64,000 bases of DNA from Pontibacter arcticus (GTDB taxonomy: Bacteria > Bacteroidota > Bacteroidia > Cytophagales > Hymenobacteraceae). The notes beneath the pieces are model-generated. The model searched no databases. It saw only the letters and a program-made list of their open reading frames with translations, and had not been told where the DNA came from. Of the stretch, positions 9,019-16,452 are shown in pieces. How positions within the stretch are numbered: position 1 is the first letter of the stretch; every line of letters starts with the position of its first letter. Made by a program: the position numbers and the translations under genes. The stretch lies in contig NZ_QMDV01000001.1 of the NCBI RefSeq assembly GCF_003284895.1, forward strand, positions 213,080 through 277,079. Reading direction: 5' to 3'.

Positions 9019-9999
9019 TTGGCCAAACGTTTCGCAGCAGATAAATATGTAGAGGGCATTTTAGCCGGAAACCGCGTACTGCTTAGTCAGGCCATCACGT
9101 TAGTGGAAAGCAGGCTGCCCTCGGACCAGGAACTGGCCCACGAAGTAATGGACAAAGTATTACCTCACACCGGCAACTCCATCCGGATCGGGATAACAGG
9201 TGTGCCAGGGGTTGGTAAAAGCACTTTCATCGAAACCTTCGGTACGTACCTCATTCAAGCTCAGCAAAAGAAACTGGCCGTACTTGCCATCGACCCAACC
9301 AGCCAGCGTTCCGGCGGAAGTATACTCGGCGATAAAACCCGCATGGAACTTCTCTCCATGAATCCACAGGCCTATATCCGGCCTTCTCCGGCAGGCAAAT
9401 CGTTGGGTGGCGTTACGCGCAGTACCCGCGAAAGTATACTTTTATGCGAAGCAGCCGGCTTTGATGCCATCATTGTAGAAACAGTGGGCGTTGGGCAATC
9501 CGAAACGGCGGTGCACGAGATGGTAGATTTTTTCCTGTTGCTGATGCTGGCCGGTGCCGGCGATGAGCTACAGGGGATAAAACGCGGTATTATGGAGATG
9601 GCCGATGCCATTGCCATTACTAAAGCCGATGAACAGAATATCCTGAAAGCAAACGCTGCTAAAAGCGAATACCAGAATGCCCTGCATTTGTACCCGGTAG
9701 CCGCTTCGGGCTGGTTGCCAAAAGTGAGCGTTTGCTCTGCTTTGCAGAATACCGGCCTGGATCAGATCTGGGAAACGATCACAGAGTACTTACAGCTCAC
9801 ACAAAACAACGGCTTTTTCGAGAAGAAACGGCGCGACCAAAATTTACAGTGGATGTTTGAAGCGATCCGTCAGGGGCTGGAAGAAAAGTTTTACGCCAAT
9901 CCGCAGGTTAAAATGCAGTTACCGGCTTTAAAGACCGTGGTGCAGGAAGGACAAAAATCAGCGTTTGCGGCAGCAGCAGAATTACTAAAGTTGCTTTAG
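9019..9999 (+). CDS. meaB: Methylmalonyl-CoA mutase-associated GTPase (MeaB/ArgK)
   Basis: The 326-residue protein is a G3E-family P-loop GTPase. It has Walker A GVPGVGKST (61-69), the DPTS(Q/R)RSGGSILGDKTRM block (92-109), ETVGVGQSE (154-162) and TKAD (201-204) as the guanine-specificity motif. MeaB loads adenosylcobalamin onto methylmalonyl-CoA mutase and protects or repairs the enzyme in a GTP-dependent way. The nearby mutAB genes on the same strand support this role. No ATG exists between the upstream in-frame stop (8986) and the conserved N-terminus, so TTG 9019 is the probable start. It has its own terminator and is separated from mutB by four unrelated small genes. Confidence 0.94.
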   Translation: MAKRFAADKYVEGILAGNRVLLSQAITLVESRLPSDQELAHEVMDKVLPHTGNSIRIGITGVPGVGKSTFIETFGTYLIQAQQKKLAVLAIDPTSQRSGGSILGDKTRMELLSMNPQAYIRPSPAGKSLGGVTRSTRESILLCEAAGFDAIIVETVGVGQSETAVHEMVDFFLLLMLAGAGDELQGIKRGIMEMADAIAITKADEQNILKANAAKSEYQNALHLYPVAASGWLPKVSVCSALQNTGLDQIWETITEYLQLTQNNGFFEKKRRDQNLQWMFEAIRQGLEEKFYANPQVKMQLPALKTVVQEGQKSAFAAAAELLKLL

Positions 10000-10020
10000 A
10001 AACTCATTTCAAAGTATAAA

Positions 10021-10057
10021 AAAAAGCAGCTGGCTCTATTTAGGCCAGCTGCTTTTT
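10021..10057. terminator. Bidirectional terminator between meaB and folB
   Basis: AAAAAGCAGCTGGC (10021-10034) pairs with GCCAGCTGCTTTTT (10044-10057). An AAGTATA heptamer precedes it (10012) and its complement TATACTT follows it (10060), forming an outer inverted pair. Confidence 0.9.
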
Positions 10058-10077
10058 TTTATACTTCAGTTTATACT

Positions 10078-10434
10078 TTATCTCGCTTCTTCGAGTGTAA
10101 TTTTTGCCCATTTGCAGATGCCGCCTAACGGTGGGTTATACTTGCAAACGTTTACTTTTACGGATTGCACAAACGGGAAGTGCTCGTATACTTTGTCGAT
10201 GATGCGGTGGCCGAGGTGTTCTAACAGGCGGGCCGGAATTTTCATTTCTTCCAGCGTCAGTTTGTACAGTACTTCGTAATTCACCGTTTCATGCAAATCA
10301 TCGGATTCGGCGGCGCGGCGCAGGTCGGTTTCAATGTACAGGTCGATGCCATACTTGTTTCCGATCTTCTGTTCTTCGTCGTAGTACCCATGGAAGGCAA
10401 AAAACTCCATTCCTTCCAGTGCAATCTGCCCCAT
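10078..10434 (-). CDS. folB: Dihydroneopterin aldolase
   Basis: The 118-residue protein has the usual length and motifs of FolB: FFAFHGYYDEEQKIGN (11-26), DLHETVNYEVLY (46-57, with the pterin-binding Tyr 53) and CKYNPPLGGICKWAKI with the catalytic Lys 98. It converts 7,8-dihydroneopterin to 6-hydroxymethyl-7,8-dihydropterin plus glycolaldehyde in folate synthesis, as a cytosolic oligomer. It is the last gene of a tight reverse-strand group: only 8 bases separate it from the DivIVA-family gene upstream. GTP cyclohydrolase I (folE), which starts the same pathway, is at 28.9 kb in this window. Confidence 0.93.
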   Translation of the reverse strand: MGQIALEGMEFFAFHGYYDEEQKIGNKYGIDLYIETDLRRAAESDDLHETVNYEVLYKLTLEEMKIPARLLEHLGHRIIDKVYEHFPFVQSVKVNVCKYNPPLGGICKWAKITLEEAR

Positions 10435-10442
10435 CTGCTAGC

Positions 10443-11414
10443 TTAAATCTCGTCGAAGAAAGAGCCTGCCGTTTGCTTTACGGGTGCCTGCGCAGCAAAA
10501 CTATTGCGCGATGGCTCTGTCATAGGCGGTTGTATTTCCGGCTGGTCCGGCGTTACCGGCTGAATTTCAGGGACGGGCTGCTCGATGCTAGGCGCTGGAA
10601 TGTGCCCCGGATAATCGGGTGCCGGCTGCTCAATTTCAGGAGATGGCACGTTTGGTACTGGCGTTGTCGGGCTCGGAATTTCAGGATGCGGCTGCGTTAC
10701 GTCCGGTGCCGGATCGCCGAAAGGCTGAAACTGATCGTTACTGCTTACTGCCATCGGCGCGTTGGCCGCTGTAGAAGCTGGTAACTGAAATGTTTGTGTA
10801 GATGCTGTCATGTCGATGTCTTTCAGGGTTTGCAGCAGTTCCGCGTCCTGTACGTTTACACTTGCTGCTCTTGAAAGAATACTAGATGAAACACTTTTAG
10901 GTTTTGCTTTTGTCTTTTCTGCTTTCTCGAGCGCCTCATTTGCCAGGTTGCGCAGATCGCGCACCAGCGTATCGAGGTAACCTTCCAGGCGCAGGTGCTC
11001 CTGCTCCAGGCCACGTACTTCCTGTTGCATGGCAGCAATTACACTTTCAGCATCTTTCTTGGCTTCTTCCAGCATCTGGCGTGCCTGCGTGCGGGCATGC
11101 GAGATCAACTCATTTGCTTTCAGCTCCGATTCGCGGCCTTTTAGCTCTGCCGATTTGGTTGCCTGCTCCAGTATAGAGTTGCCGGTATCTTCCGCAGTCT
11201 TTAAAGTTTTGTAAAGTGATGACTCCACTTCACGCAGTTTCTGGGTTTCGCGGTGAGCGGTTTCCAGTTTCATGCGCAGGTCTTTGTTTTCATCCAGAAG
11301 TTTTTCCCATTGTTGCGAGAGCGTCAGCAAAAACGCGTTTACCTCATCCTTGTCTAATCCCCTGAACGCTTTCTCAAATGTTTTTTGCCTGATGTCTAAT
11401 GGTGTAATCTTCAT
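10443..11414 (-). CDS. DivIVA-family coiled-coil protein with Pro-rich tail
   Basis: The 323-residue protein begins with the DivIVA N-terminal domain: MKITPLDIRQKTFEKAFRG, then DKDEVNAFL, the conserved curvature-sensing and membrane-binding region of the family. A long coiled coil follows (about residues 30-175, rich in Leu, Glu and Lys heptads). The remainder (about 200-320) is low complexity with many Pro, Gln and Glu. DivIVA and GpsB proteins bind curved or polar membranes and recruit partners for division or cell-wall growth. It lies in an operon between a WD40 gene (9 bp upstream) and folB (8 bp downstream). The role in this phylum is poorly known, so the cellular function here is inference. 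Confidence 0.85.
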   Translation of the reverse strand: MKITPLDIRQKTFEKAFRGLDKDEVNAFLLTLSQQWEKLLDENKDLRMKLETAHRETQKLREVESSLYKTLKTAEDTGNSILEQATKSAELKGRESELKANELISHARTQARQMLEEAKKDAESVIAAMQQEVRGLEQEHLRLEGYLDTLVRDLRNLANEALEKAEKTKAKPKSVSSSILSRAASVNVQDAELLQTLKDIDMTASTQTFQLPASTAANAPMAVSSNDQFQPFGDPAPDVTQPHPEIPSPTTPVPNVPSPEIEQPAPDYPGHIPAPSIEQPVPEIQPVTPDQPEIQPPMTEPSRNSFAAQAPVKQTAGSFFDEI

Positions 11415-11423
11415 AACGCTAAC

Positions 11424-12344
11424 CTAAAAATTTATATCCCAAACCGAAATGGTGCGGTCATCACTACACGAAACTAACTGATTATGATGACCCGACCAAA
11501 ATAATTTATTAACCGATGTGCCGTGGCCGGCGCTTCGTACTTTGTCTATTACCTTCAATAATTTAAACGTGGCGGCATCCCATACCTTCACCGATTTATC
11601 CATACTGCAGGTAGCAAAATAATTTCCGTCGGGGCTGAAGGTGATGTGGTTGATGGTATACATGTGCGCAATGGTATAGCCGCGTTCTTTATACTCCTGC
11701 GTTGTTTCCCAAACCCGCAGGTGCGCATCGCGGCCACCTGTTAGCAGCAACTCGCCATCCGGGGTATATGCTACCGTAAAAACAGAATTGGTATGCGTGG
11801 TTAATTCATACTTTACTTCCATACTTTCGGCATCAAAAATCCGGACTACATTGTCGCTGTAGCCTGCTGCCAGTTCGTTGGTGTGTTTATTATAGGCCAG
11901 ACAGCGCACGCTCTGGTCGGCTTTCCGGATCTGGGTCTGCAGCTCGAACGTGTCCAGCGCAAGTATGGCTATGCTGCCATTGCCCAGCGCTACGTATACT
12001 TTGTTCAGCTCCGGGATGGCCTGTATATCAAAAATGGCGGTTTTCGGCAGCGCGACCGATTTAAGAATACTTTTGTTTGCCAGATCGATTACCTGTATAC
12101 CTTCCTGGTTCTGCCCGATCAGTAAAAGATTGCGCTCCTGCAAATAGTATAACGCGTAAACGGAGGTGGTTACTTTGGCTATCAGTTCGCCGTTTTCGGG
12201 GTTTGTAAGGTCCCAGGCGGCTACCATGCCATCGCCGGCAGCCGAAAAAATAATGTGCTCTTCCCCGGACTTTTCCAGGGCATAAACACAATCGCGGTGG
12301 CCGGTAAGGGTGGCCAGTTTTTGTACTTGTATTTTACTTGCCAT
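11424..12344 (-). CDS. Cytosolic WD40-repeat beta-propeller protein
   Basis: The 306-residue protein lacks a signal peptide or membrane segment and consists of WD40 repeats from end to end. Recognisable repeats include LTGHRDCVYAL...AAWDL near the N-terminus, THTNSVFTVAYTPDGELLLTGG...VWET (about 175-210), ITFSPDGNYFATCSMDKSVKVWD (about 225-255) and the last repeat ending SVWDI. Together they could make one seven-bladed propeller, a scaffold for protein contacts. Bacterial intracellular WD40 proteins of this single-domain type are uncommon outside a few phyla. The gene heads the operon with the DivIVA-family gene, which suggests the two proteins act together. The partner is not known. Confidence 0.87.
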   Translation of the reverse strand: MASKIQVQKLATLTGHRDCVYALEKSGEEHIIFSAAGDGMVAAWDLTNPENGELIAKVTTSVYALYYLQERNLLLIGQNQEGIQVIDLANKSILKSVALPKTAIFDIQAIPELNKVYVALGNGSIAILALDTFELQTQIRKADQSVRCLAYNKHTNELAAGYSDNVVRIFDAESMEVKYELTTHTNSVFTVAYTPDGELLLTGGRDAHLRVWETTQEYKERGYTIAHMYTINHITFSPDGNYFATCSMDKSVKVWDAATFKLLKVIDKVRSAGHGTSVNKLFWSGHHNQLVSCSDDRTISVWDINF

Positions 12345-12451
12345 AGCGGCTTTTGCTCTTACTTTTAAAATTTAGCTAAATTTACAATAATTCCGGCTAA
12401 ACCGCAGGCCGTCCCTAGTTTACTAACCCTGATAAAGCGGCCTTATTGCCC

Positions 12452-13099
12452 ATGCCCCTACTCCTCACCCGAAAAATAAACGACCATACCCTGCTCGGAA
12501 TCTGGCAACTTTCTGAAACTGAAACCGAACTGCGCGCAGCTCTGCCCGCTTTTGTGGATATCAGTTACCTGAACGAACATGTGCACCAGCGCCGCGTATG
12601 CGAATGGCTGGCCAGCCGGGTGCTGCTTTATACTTTGTTAGCGGAGTTTACCGATGAGCAACTGCCGGTTTTACGGGCCGAAACAGGCCAGCCATACTTC
12701 AAAAATGCCAACTTCCATGTATCGATCACGCACTCGCCGGAACTGGCTGCGGTTATACTTTCAAGTAAGGCACAGGTTGGCATAGATATTGAATTGATCA
12801 CTCCGAAAGCGCTGCGGGTAGCAGATAAGTTTTTAACTGAAAAAGAGAAGGTTTATACTTTAGCTTCAGAAAAAGAAACCTGCCTGTACTGGAGCGCCAA
12901 AGAGACGTTGTATAAGATGTATACCCGTAAAAAGTTGATTTTTAAAGATAATATTTTACTCTGCCCATCTTCGGAAAGTAATATTTTACAAGGCTGTGTG
13001 CAGACAGATAATTTTTATAAATTGTACCAGATTTACCACGAAACACTTTTAGGCCACATCCTTACGTATACTTCGGATAACGACGTGCAGCCTGTTTAA
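12452..13099 (+). CDS. 4'-phosphopantetheinyl transferase superfamily protein
   Basis: The 215-residue protein has the Sfp/AcpS-type transferase motifs: SITHS (91-95), GIDIE (110-114, Mg-binding Asp 112 and Glu 114) and WSAKETLYK (147-155, Glu 151). It moves the phosphopantetheine arm of CoA to carrier proteins. The length and the N-terminal half indicate the Sfp-like two-lobed type rather than the 120-residue AcpS. I chose the ATG at 12452 over a TTG two codons earlier. No PKS, NRPS or fatty-acid synthase gene is nearby, so the carrier protein it serves is not shown. It is divergent from the WD40 operon and 14 bp upstream of a redoxin gene. Confidence 0.86.
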   Translation: MPLLLTRKINDHTLLGIWQLSETETELRAALPAFVDISYLNEHVHQRRVCEWLASRVLLYTLLAEFTDEQLPVLRAETGQPYFKNANFHVSITHSPELAAVILSSKAQVGIDIELITPKALRVADKFLTEKEKVYTLASEKETCLYWSAKETLYKMYTRKKLIFKDNILLCPSSESNILQGCVQTDNFYKLYQIYHETLLGHILTYTSDNDVQPV

Positions 13100-13113
13100 A
13101 TAAACAAGAAACC

Positions 13114-13698
13114 ATGAAACACTTTGCCTCACTTGCATTTGCACTTTTTTTATCGGCTCAGGTTTTTGGCCAAAGCTACAAGTTAGGCGATAAAGTTGCC
13201 GACTTCACTTTAAAAACCAGTACTGAACAAAGTGCTTCGCTCAGCGATTTTGCTAACGCCAAAGCGGTCGTGATCGTTTTTACAAACAACAACTGCCCTT
13301 ACGCTAAACTATACGAAAACCGCCTGGTTGGCCTGGCCGGTAACTACAGCAGCAAAGGTGTCCAGTTTGTGTTCATCAACCCAAGTATAGGTTCTGGCGA
13401 TGGCAGCGAAACATTGGCAGATATGGCTGTTAAAAAGTATAACTTCCCTTATCTGGCCGATGAAGGACAAAAGCTGAGCGGCAGATTTGGCGCTACCAAA
13501 ACACCGGAAGCCTTCGTGCTCAAAAACAACAACGGCGAATTTATACTGAAGTACAAGGGAGCGGTGGATGATAACCCGCAACTGGAAAGCGGTGTAAAAA
13601 GCTTCTTCTTGAAAAATGTAATCGACGAAGTATTAAACGACAAAACCGTAACGGTACTGGATAAACGACCTACTGGTTGTTTGATAAAACGTTACTAA
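13114..13698 (+). CDS. Exported peroxiredoxin-like (redoxin) protein, PRX_like1 type
   Basis: The 194-residue precursor has a signal peptide ending VFGQ and a thioredoxin fold starting at LGDKVADFTL. The active-site segment is NNNCPYA with Cys 61, and a second Cys 189 sits in a C-terminal TGCLIK motif. This pairing (NxCPx plus a C-terminal GCxIK) is typical of the PRX_like1 thioredoxin family rather than the CxxC thioredoxins. It probably acts in the periplasm as a thiol peroxidase or disulfide-linked reductase, but the substrate is unknown. It begins 14 bp after the phosphopantetheinyl transferase gene and is followed by a strong terminator. Confidence 0.83.
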   Translation: MKHFASLAFALFLSAQVFGQSYKLGDKVADFTLKTSTEQSASLSDFANAKAVVIVFTNNNCPYAKLYENRLVGLAGNYSSKGVQFVFINPSIGSGDGSETLADMAVKKYNFPYLADEGQKLSGRFGATKTPEAFVLKNNNGEFILKYKGAVDDNPQLESGVKSFFLKNVIDEVLNDKTVTVLDKRPTGCLIKRY

Positions 13699-13713
13699 CA
13701 AAGTATAACCTAT

Positions 13714-13753
13714 AAAAAAGCGCCGCCCTGGATTTTCGGGGCGGCGCTTTTTT
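13714..13753. terminator. Bidirectional terminator after the redoxin gene
   Basis: AAAAAAGCGCCGCCC (13714-13728) pairs with its exact complement at 13739-13753. An AAGTATA lies shortly before it and a TATACTT directly after its T-run. Confidence 0.92.
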
Positions 13754-13765
13754 TATACTTGTTGG

Positions 13766-14614
13766 TTAAACTACCGGATCTTCGTCTGTGATGGCGGTAA
13801 GGAGTTTTGTTACTTCAGTGGCTTTTTCAGGATCGTTCATCTTTTCGAAAGAAAAAGCCAGGTTCCGTAAAGCGCGCCGAACGGTATCGAGGTTAGAGCA
13901 GGGCTCGTAAAAAATATCGATCGGGTTCAGGTTAAGCTGCAGAATGTAGTTATCGATATCGGCTTTGGAAAGTATAAGGCCTTTGTTGTACACGTTAATG
14001 TAAAACTGAATCCCCTCCATCTTATAAATAAGGATAAACAGGTTAGGCAGGTTAACGCCGTACACTGGCATGCCGAGGCGCTGCGCAATGGTCATATAAA
14101 GTACGCAAAGCGTAAGCGGGTTGCCGCGTTTAGTTTCGAGCACCAGGTGCAGCATCGAGTTGGCCGGCGAATGAAAGTTTTTGGTATTGGCAGCAAACTT
14201 CTTTTCCCGGAACATGACGTTGTTCAAGGCTTTTACCTGGTCGTAGGGGTGCATCTCGTCTTTCATGTGCGTCCAGGCATCAAAGTATAACTGGTCTACG
14301 GCTTTGTTGATAGCGCCCAGTTCTACATCCGGATACAAGTATGAATTAACGAGCCACATACCTTCCAGCAGGTTTTCGGCGCCGGCTTCTTTCCAGGCTT
14401 TCAGTCTGCGGAGCAAGCCATCGAACTGCAGGTTATGGATCAGGTCTTCGATTTTGGTTTGTAGGTCCGGGTTCAGCGATTCTTCCCATTCCTCCTCCAG
14501 AAAAGGAATTATGCCTTCTCCCAACGATACAATCTTTCTTTCTACATGCGCCATTACTTCGTGGTCGTTGTCATCGAGCAATGAGATGAGCGCTTTAATT
14601 TCCTTTTTCGTCAC
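13766..14614 (-). CDS. Transglutaminase-like SirB1-family protein
   Basis: The 282-residue protein has no signal peptide. It carries the SirB1_N/transglutaminase-like region (about residues 90-200) with NNVMFREKKF, the RGNPLTLCVLYMTIAQRLGMPVYGVNLP segment around the putative nucleophile Cys, and IQFYINVYNKG. The C-terminal part looks helical, like a tetratricopeptide-style extension. Members are widespread, and some are linked to cysteine peptidase-like activity or regulation, but no reaction has been firmly established. The N-terminal 90 residues are helical (HEAT-like) with the start EIKALISLLDDNDHEV. It is convergent with the redoxin gene and followed downstream by the shared terminator. 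Function is inferred from the family only. Confidence 0.8.
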   Translation of the reverse strand: MTKKEIKALISLLDDNDHEVMAHVERKIVSLGEGIIPFLEEEWEESLNPDLQTKIEDLIHNLQFDGLLRRLKAWKEAGAENLLEGMWLVNSYLYPDVELGAINKAVDQLYFDAWTHMKDEMHPYDQVKALNNVMFREKKFAANTKNFHSPANSMLHLVLETKRGNPLTLCVLYMTIAQRLGMPVYGVNLPNLFILIYKMEGIQFYINVYNKGLILSKADIDNYILQLNLNPIDIFYEPCSNLDTVRRALRNLAFSFEKMNDPEKATEVTKLLTAITDEDPVV

Positions 14615-14731
14615 GGTATGTATAATTAGAAATTTAAAATCAGAAACCAGAAATTTTTAAGCCACCCTGGTTATTCTTTCCTATTACAGTAACCTTCATT
14701 TCTAATTTCTAATTCATAATTTTTAATTTTC

Positions 14732-16360
14732 TCACGTTTGTATAACACCTACGTTGTAAGGTTTTTCGATCGGCGCGTGGTTGGCCGCCTCAATTCCTAC
14801 TGATATTACTTTGCGCGTTTCCAATGGGTCGATGATGCCATCTACCCATATTCTGGCCGCTGCATAGTATGGCGATAATTCTTCGTTATACTTGTCGGTG
14901 ATGCGGTCCAGGAGTTCTTTTTCAGCTTCCGGCGTAATTTCTTCGCCTTTTGCCTTTAACGCTGATACCTGAATCTGCAGTAACGTTTTAGCTGCCGCAG
15001 CGCCGCTCATAACGGCCAGCTGCGCCGTTGGCCACGAGTAAATCAGGCGTGGGTCGTAAGCTTTTCCGCACATAGCATAATTGCCTGCGCCGTAGCTGTT
15101 CCCAATCAGGATGGTAAATTTAGGTACCACAGAATTAGCCATGGCACTTACCATTTTGGCGCCGTCTTTAATAATGCCGCCGTGTTCTGATTTGCTGCCT
15201 ACCATAAACCCGGACACATCCTGCAGAAACACCAACGGAATTTTCTTCTGGTTGCAGTTCATGATAAAGCGGGCTGCCTTGTCAGCGGAGTCGGAGTAGA
15301 TTACGCCACCCATCTGCATTTCGCCTTTTTTGCTTTTCACGATCTTGCGCTGGTTGGCCACAATACCAACTGCCCAGCCATCAATGCGGGCCAAACCGCA
15401 AATTAAAGACTGGCCGTACAATTCTTTGTAAGGCTCAAACTCCGAATTATCCACCATCCGAAGTATGATATCCATCATGTCGTAAGGCTTCACGCGGTCG
15501 GCTGGCAACAGGCCATAAATTTCTTTTTCGTCTAGTTTCGGAGCGGCAGGTGTTTCGCGGTTAAAGCCGGCTTTCGGGTTATCGCCCATCTTATCGAAGA
15601 TGTTACGGATATGGTCGAGCGCCTCTTTATCGTCTTTGCACTTGTAATCGGTTACGCCGGAGATTTCGCAATGCGTAGTTGCACCGCCTAGCGTTTCGTT
15701 GTCTATACTTTCGCCGATAGCTGATTTTACCAGGTATGATCCTGCTAAAAAGACAGAACCGGTTCCTTCTACGATCAGGGCTTCGTCGCTCATGATAGGC
15801 AGGTAAGCACCACCGGCTACACAGCTTCCCATAATAGCGGCAATCTGCACAATGCCCATCGAGCTCATCACGGCGTTGTTGCGGAACATACGCCCGAAGT
15901 GTTCTTTATCCGGGAAAATCTCGTTCTGCATCGGCAGGAAAACGCCAGCGCTATCAACTAAGTAAACAATCGGCAATTTATTCTCCATCGAGATTTCCTG
16001 CGCGCGCATGTTTTTCTTGGCTGTAATCGGGAACCAGGCGCCAGCTTTAACAGTGGCATCGTTGGCAACGATTACGCACTGGCGACCTTTAATGTAGCCA
16101 ATACCGGTTACTACGCCGCCGCTTGGGCAACCGCCTACCTCTGCATACATGCCTTCGCCGGCAAAAGCAGCTATTTCCAGGAACTCGCTTCCTTCATCGG
16201 TCAGGTAGGCAATGCGCTCACGGGCTGTCATTTTGCCCTTTTCATGCTCTTTCTGAATCCGCTTTTCGCCACCGCCTAAATATACTTTTGCAAGTTTGTT
16301 TTTTAGCTGGTAAACGAGCTGTTTCAGGGTGTCTTCGTTTTTGTTGAATTCGATATCCAT
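14732..16360 (-). CDS. Acyl-CoA carboxylase carboxyltransferase (beta) subunit, MccB-like
   Basis: The 542-residue protein is a biotin-dependent carboxyltransferase of the crotonase-like fold. The N-terminal half has KMTARERIAYL, MGSCVAGGAYLP and FLAGSYLVKSAIGE. The C-terminal half has FLQDVSGFMVGS, GNSYGAGNYAMCGKAYDPR and MSGAAAAKTLL. Segments such as LPMQNEIFPDKEHFGRMFRN and ETLGGATTHCEISGVTD resemble methylcrotonyl-CoA carboxylase beta more than propionyl-CoA carboxylase beta. The biotin carboxylase partner is not in the window. The nearby methylmalonyl-CoA mutase makes propionyl-CoA an attractive substrate, but the sequence leans to methylcrotonyl-CoA (leucine catabolism) or a mixed acyl-CoA. 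The start codon lies 66 bases after a -7-like box. Confidence 0.88.
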   Translation of the reverse strand: MDIEFNKNEDTLKQLVYQLKNKLAKVYLGGGEKRIQKEHEKGKMTARERIAYLTDEGSEFLEIAAFAGEGMYAEVGGCPSGGVVTGIGYIKGRQCVIVANDATVKAGAWFPITAKKNMRAQEISMENKLPIVYLVDSAGVFLPMQNEIFPDKEHFGRMFRNNAVMSSMGIVQIAAIMGSCVAGGAYLPIMSDEALIVEGTGSVFLAGSYLVKSAIGESIDNETLGGATTHCEISGVTDYKCKDDKEALDHIRNIFDKMGDNPKAGFNRETPAAPKLDEKEIYGLLPADRVKPYDMMDIILRMVDNSEFEPYKELYGQSLICGLARIDGWAVGIVANQRKIVKSKKGEMQMGGVIYSDSADKAARFIMNCNQKKIPLVFLQDVSGFMVGSKSEHGGIIKDGAKMVSAMANSVVPKFTILIGNSYGAGNYAMCGKAYDPRLIYSWPTAQLAVMSGAAAAKTLLQIQVSALKAKGEEITPEAEKELLDRITDKYNEELSPYYAAARIWVDGIIDPLETRKVISVGIEAANHAPIEKPYNVGVIQT

Positions 16361-16425
16361 CGGGGTTTTATAGATATAGGAGAAACGTGTAGGAATGAAA
16401 AATCCGCCCTAAACAGCGGATTCTA

Positions 16426-16433
16426 CAAATATA
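16426..16433 (-). promoter_or_regulatory. -7 element for the acyl-CoA carboxylase gene
   Basis: Reads TATATTTG on the minus strand, an exact TAnnTTTG match, about 65 bases before the start at 16360. Confidence 0.5.
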
Positions 16434-16452
16434 CAATTTTTATAAAGATGCC

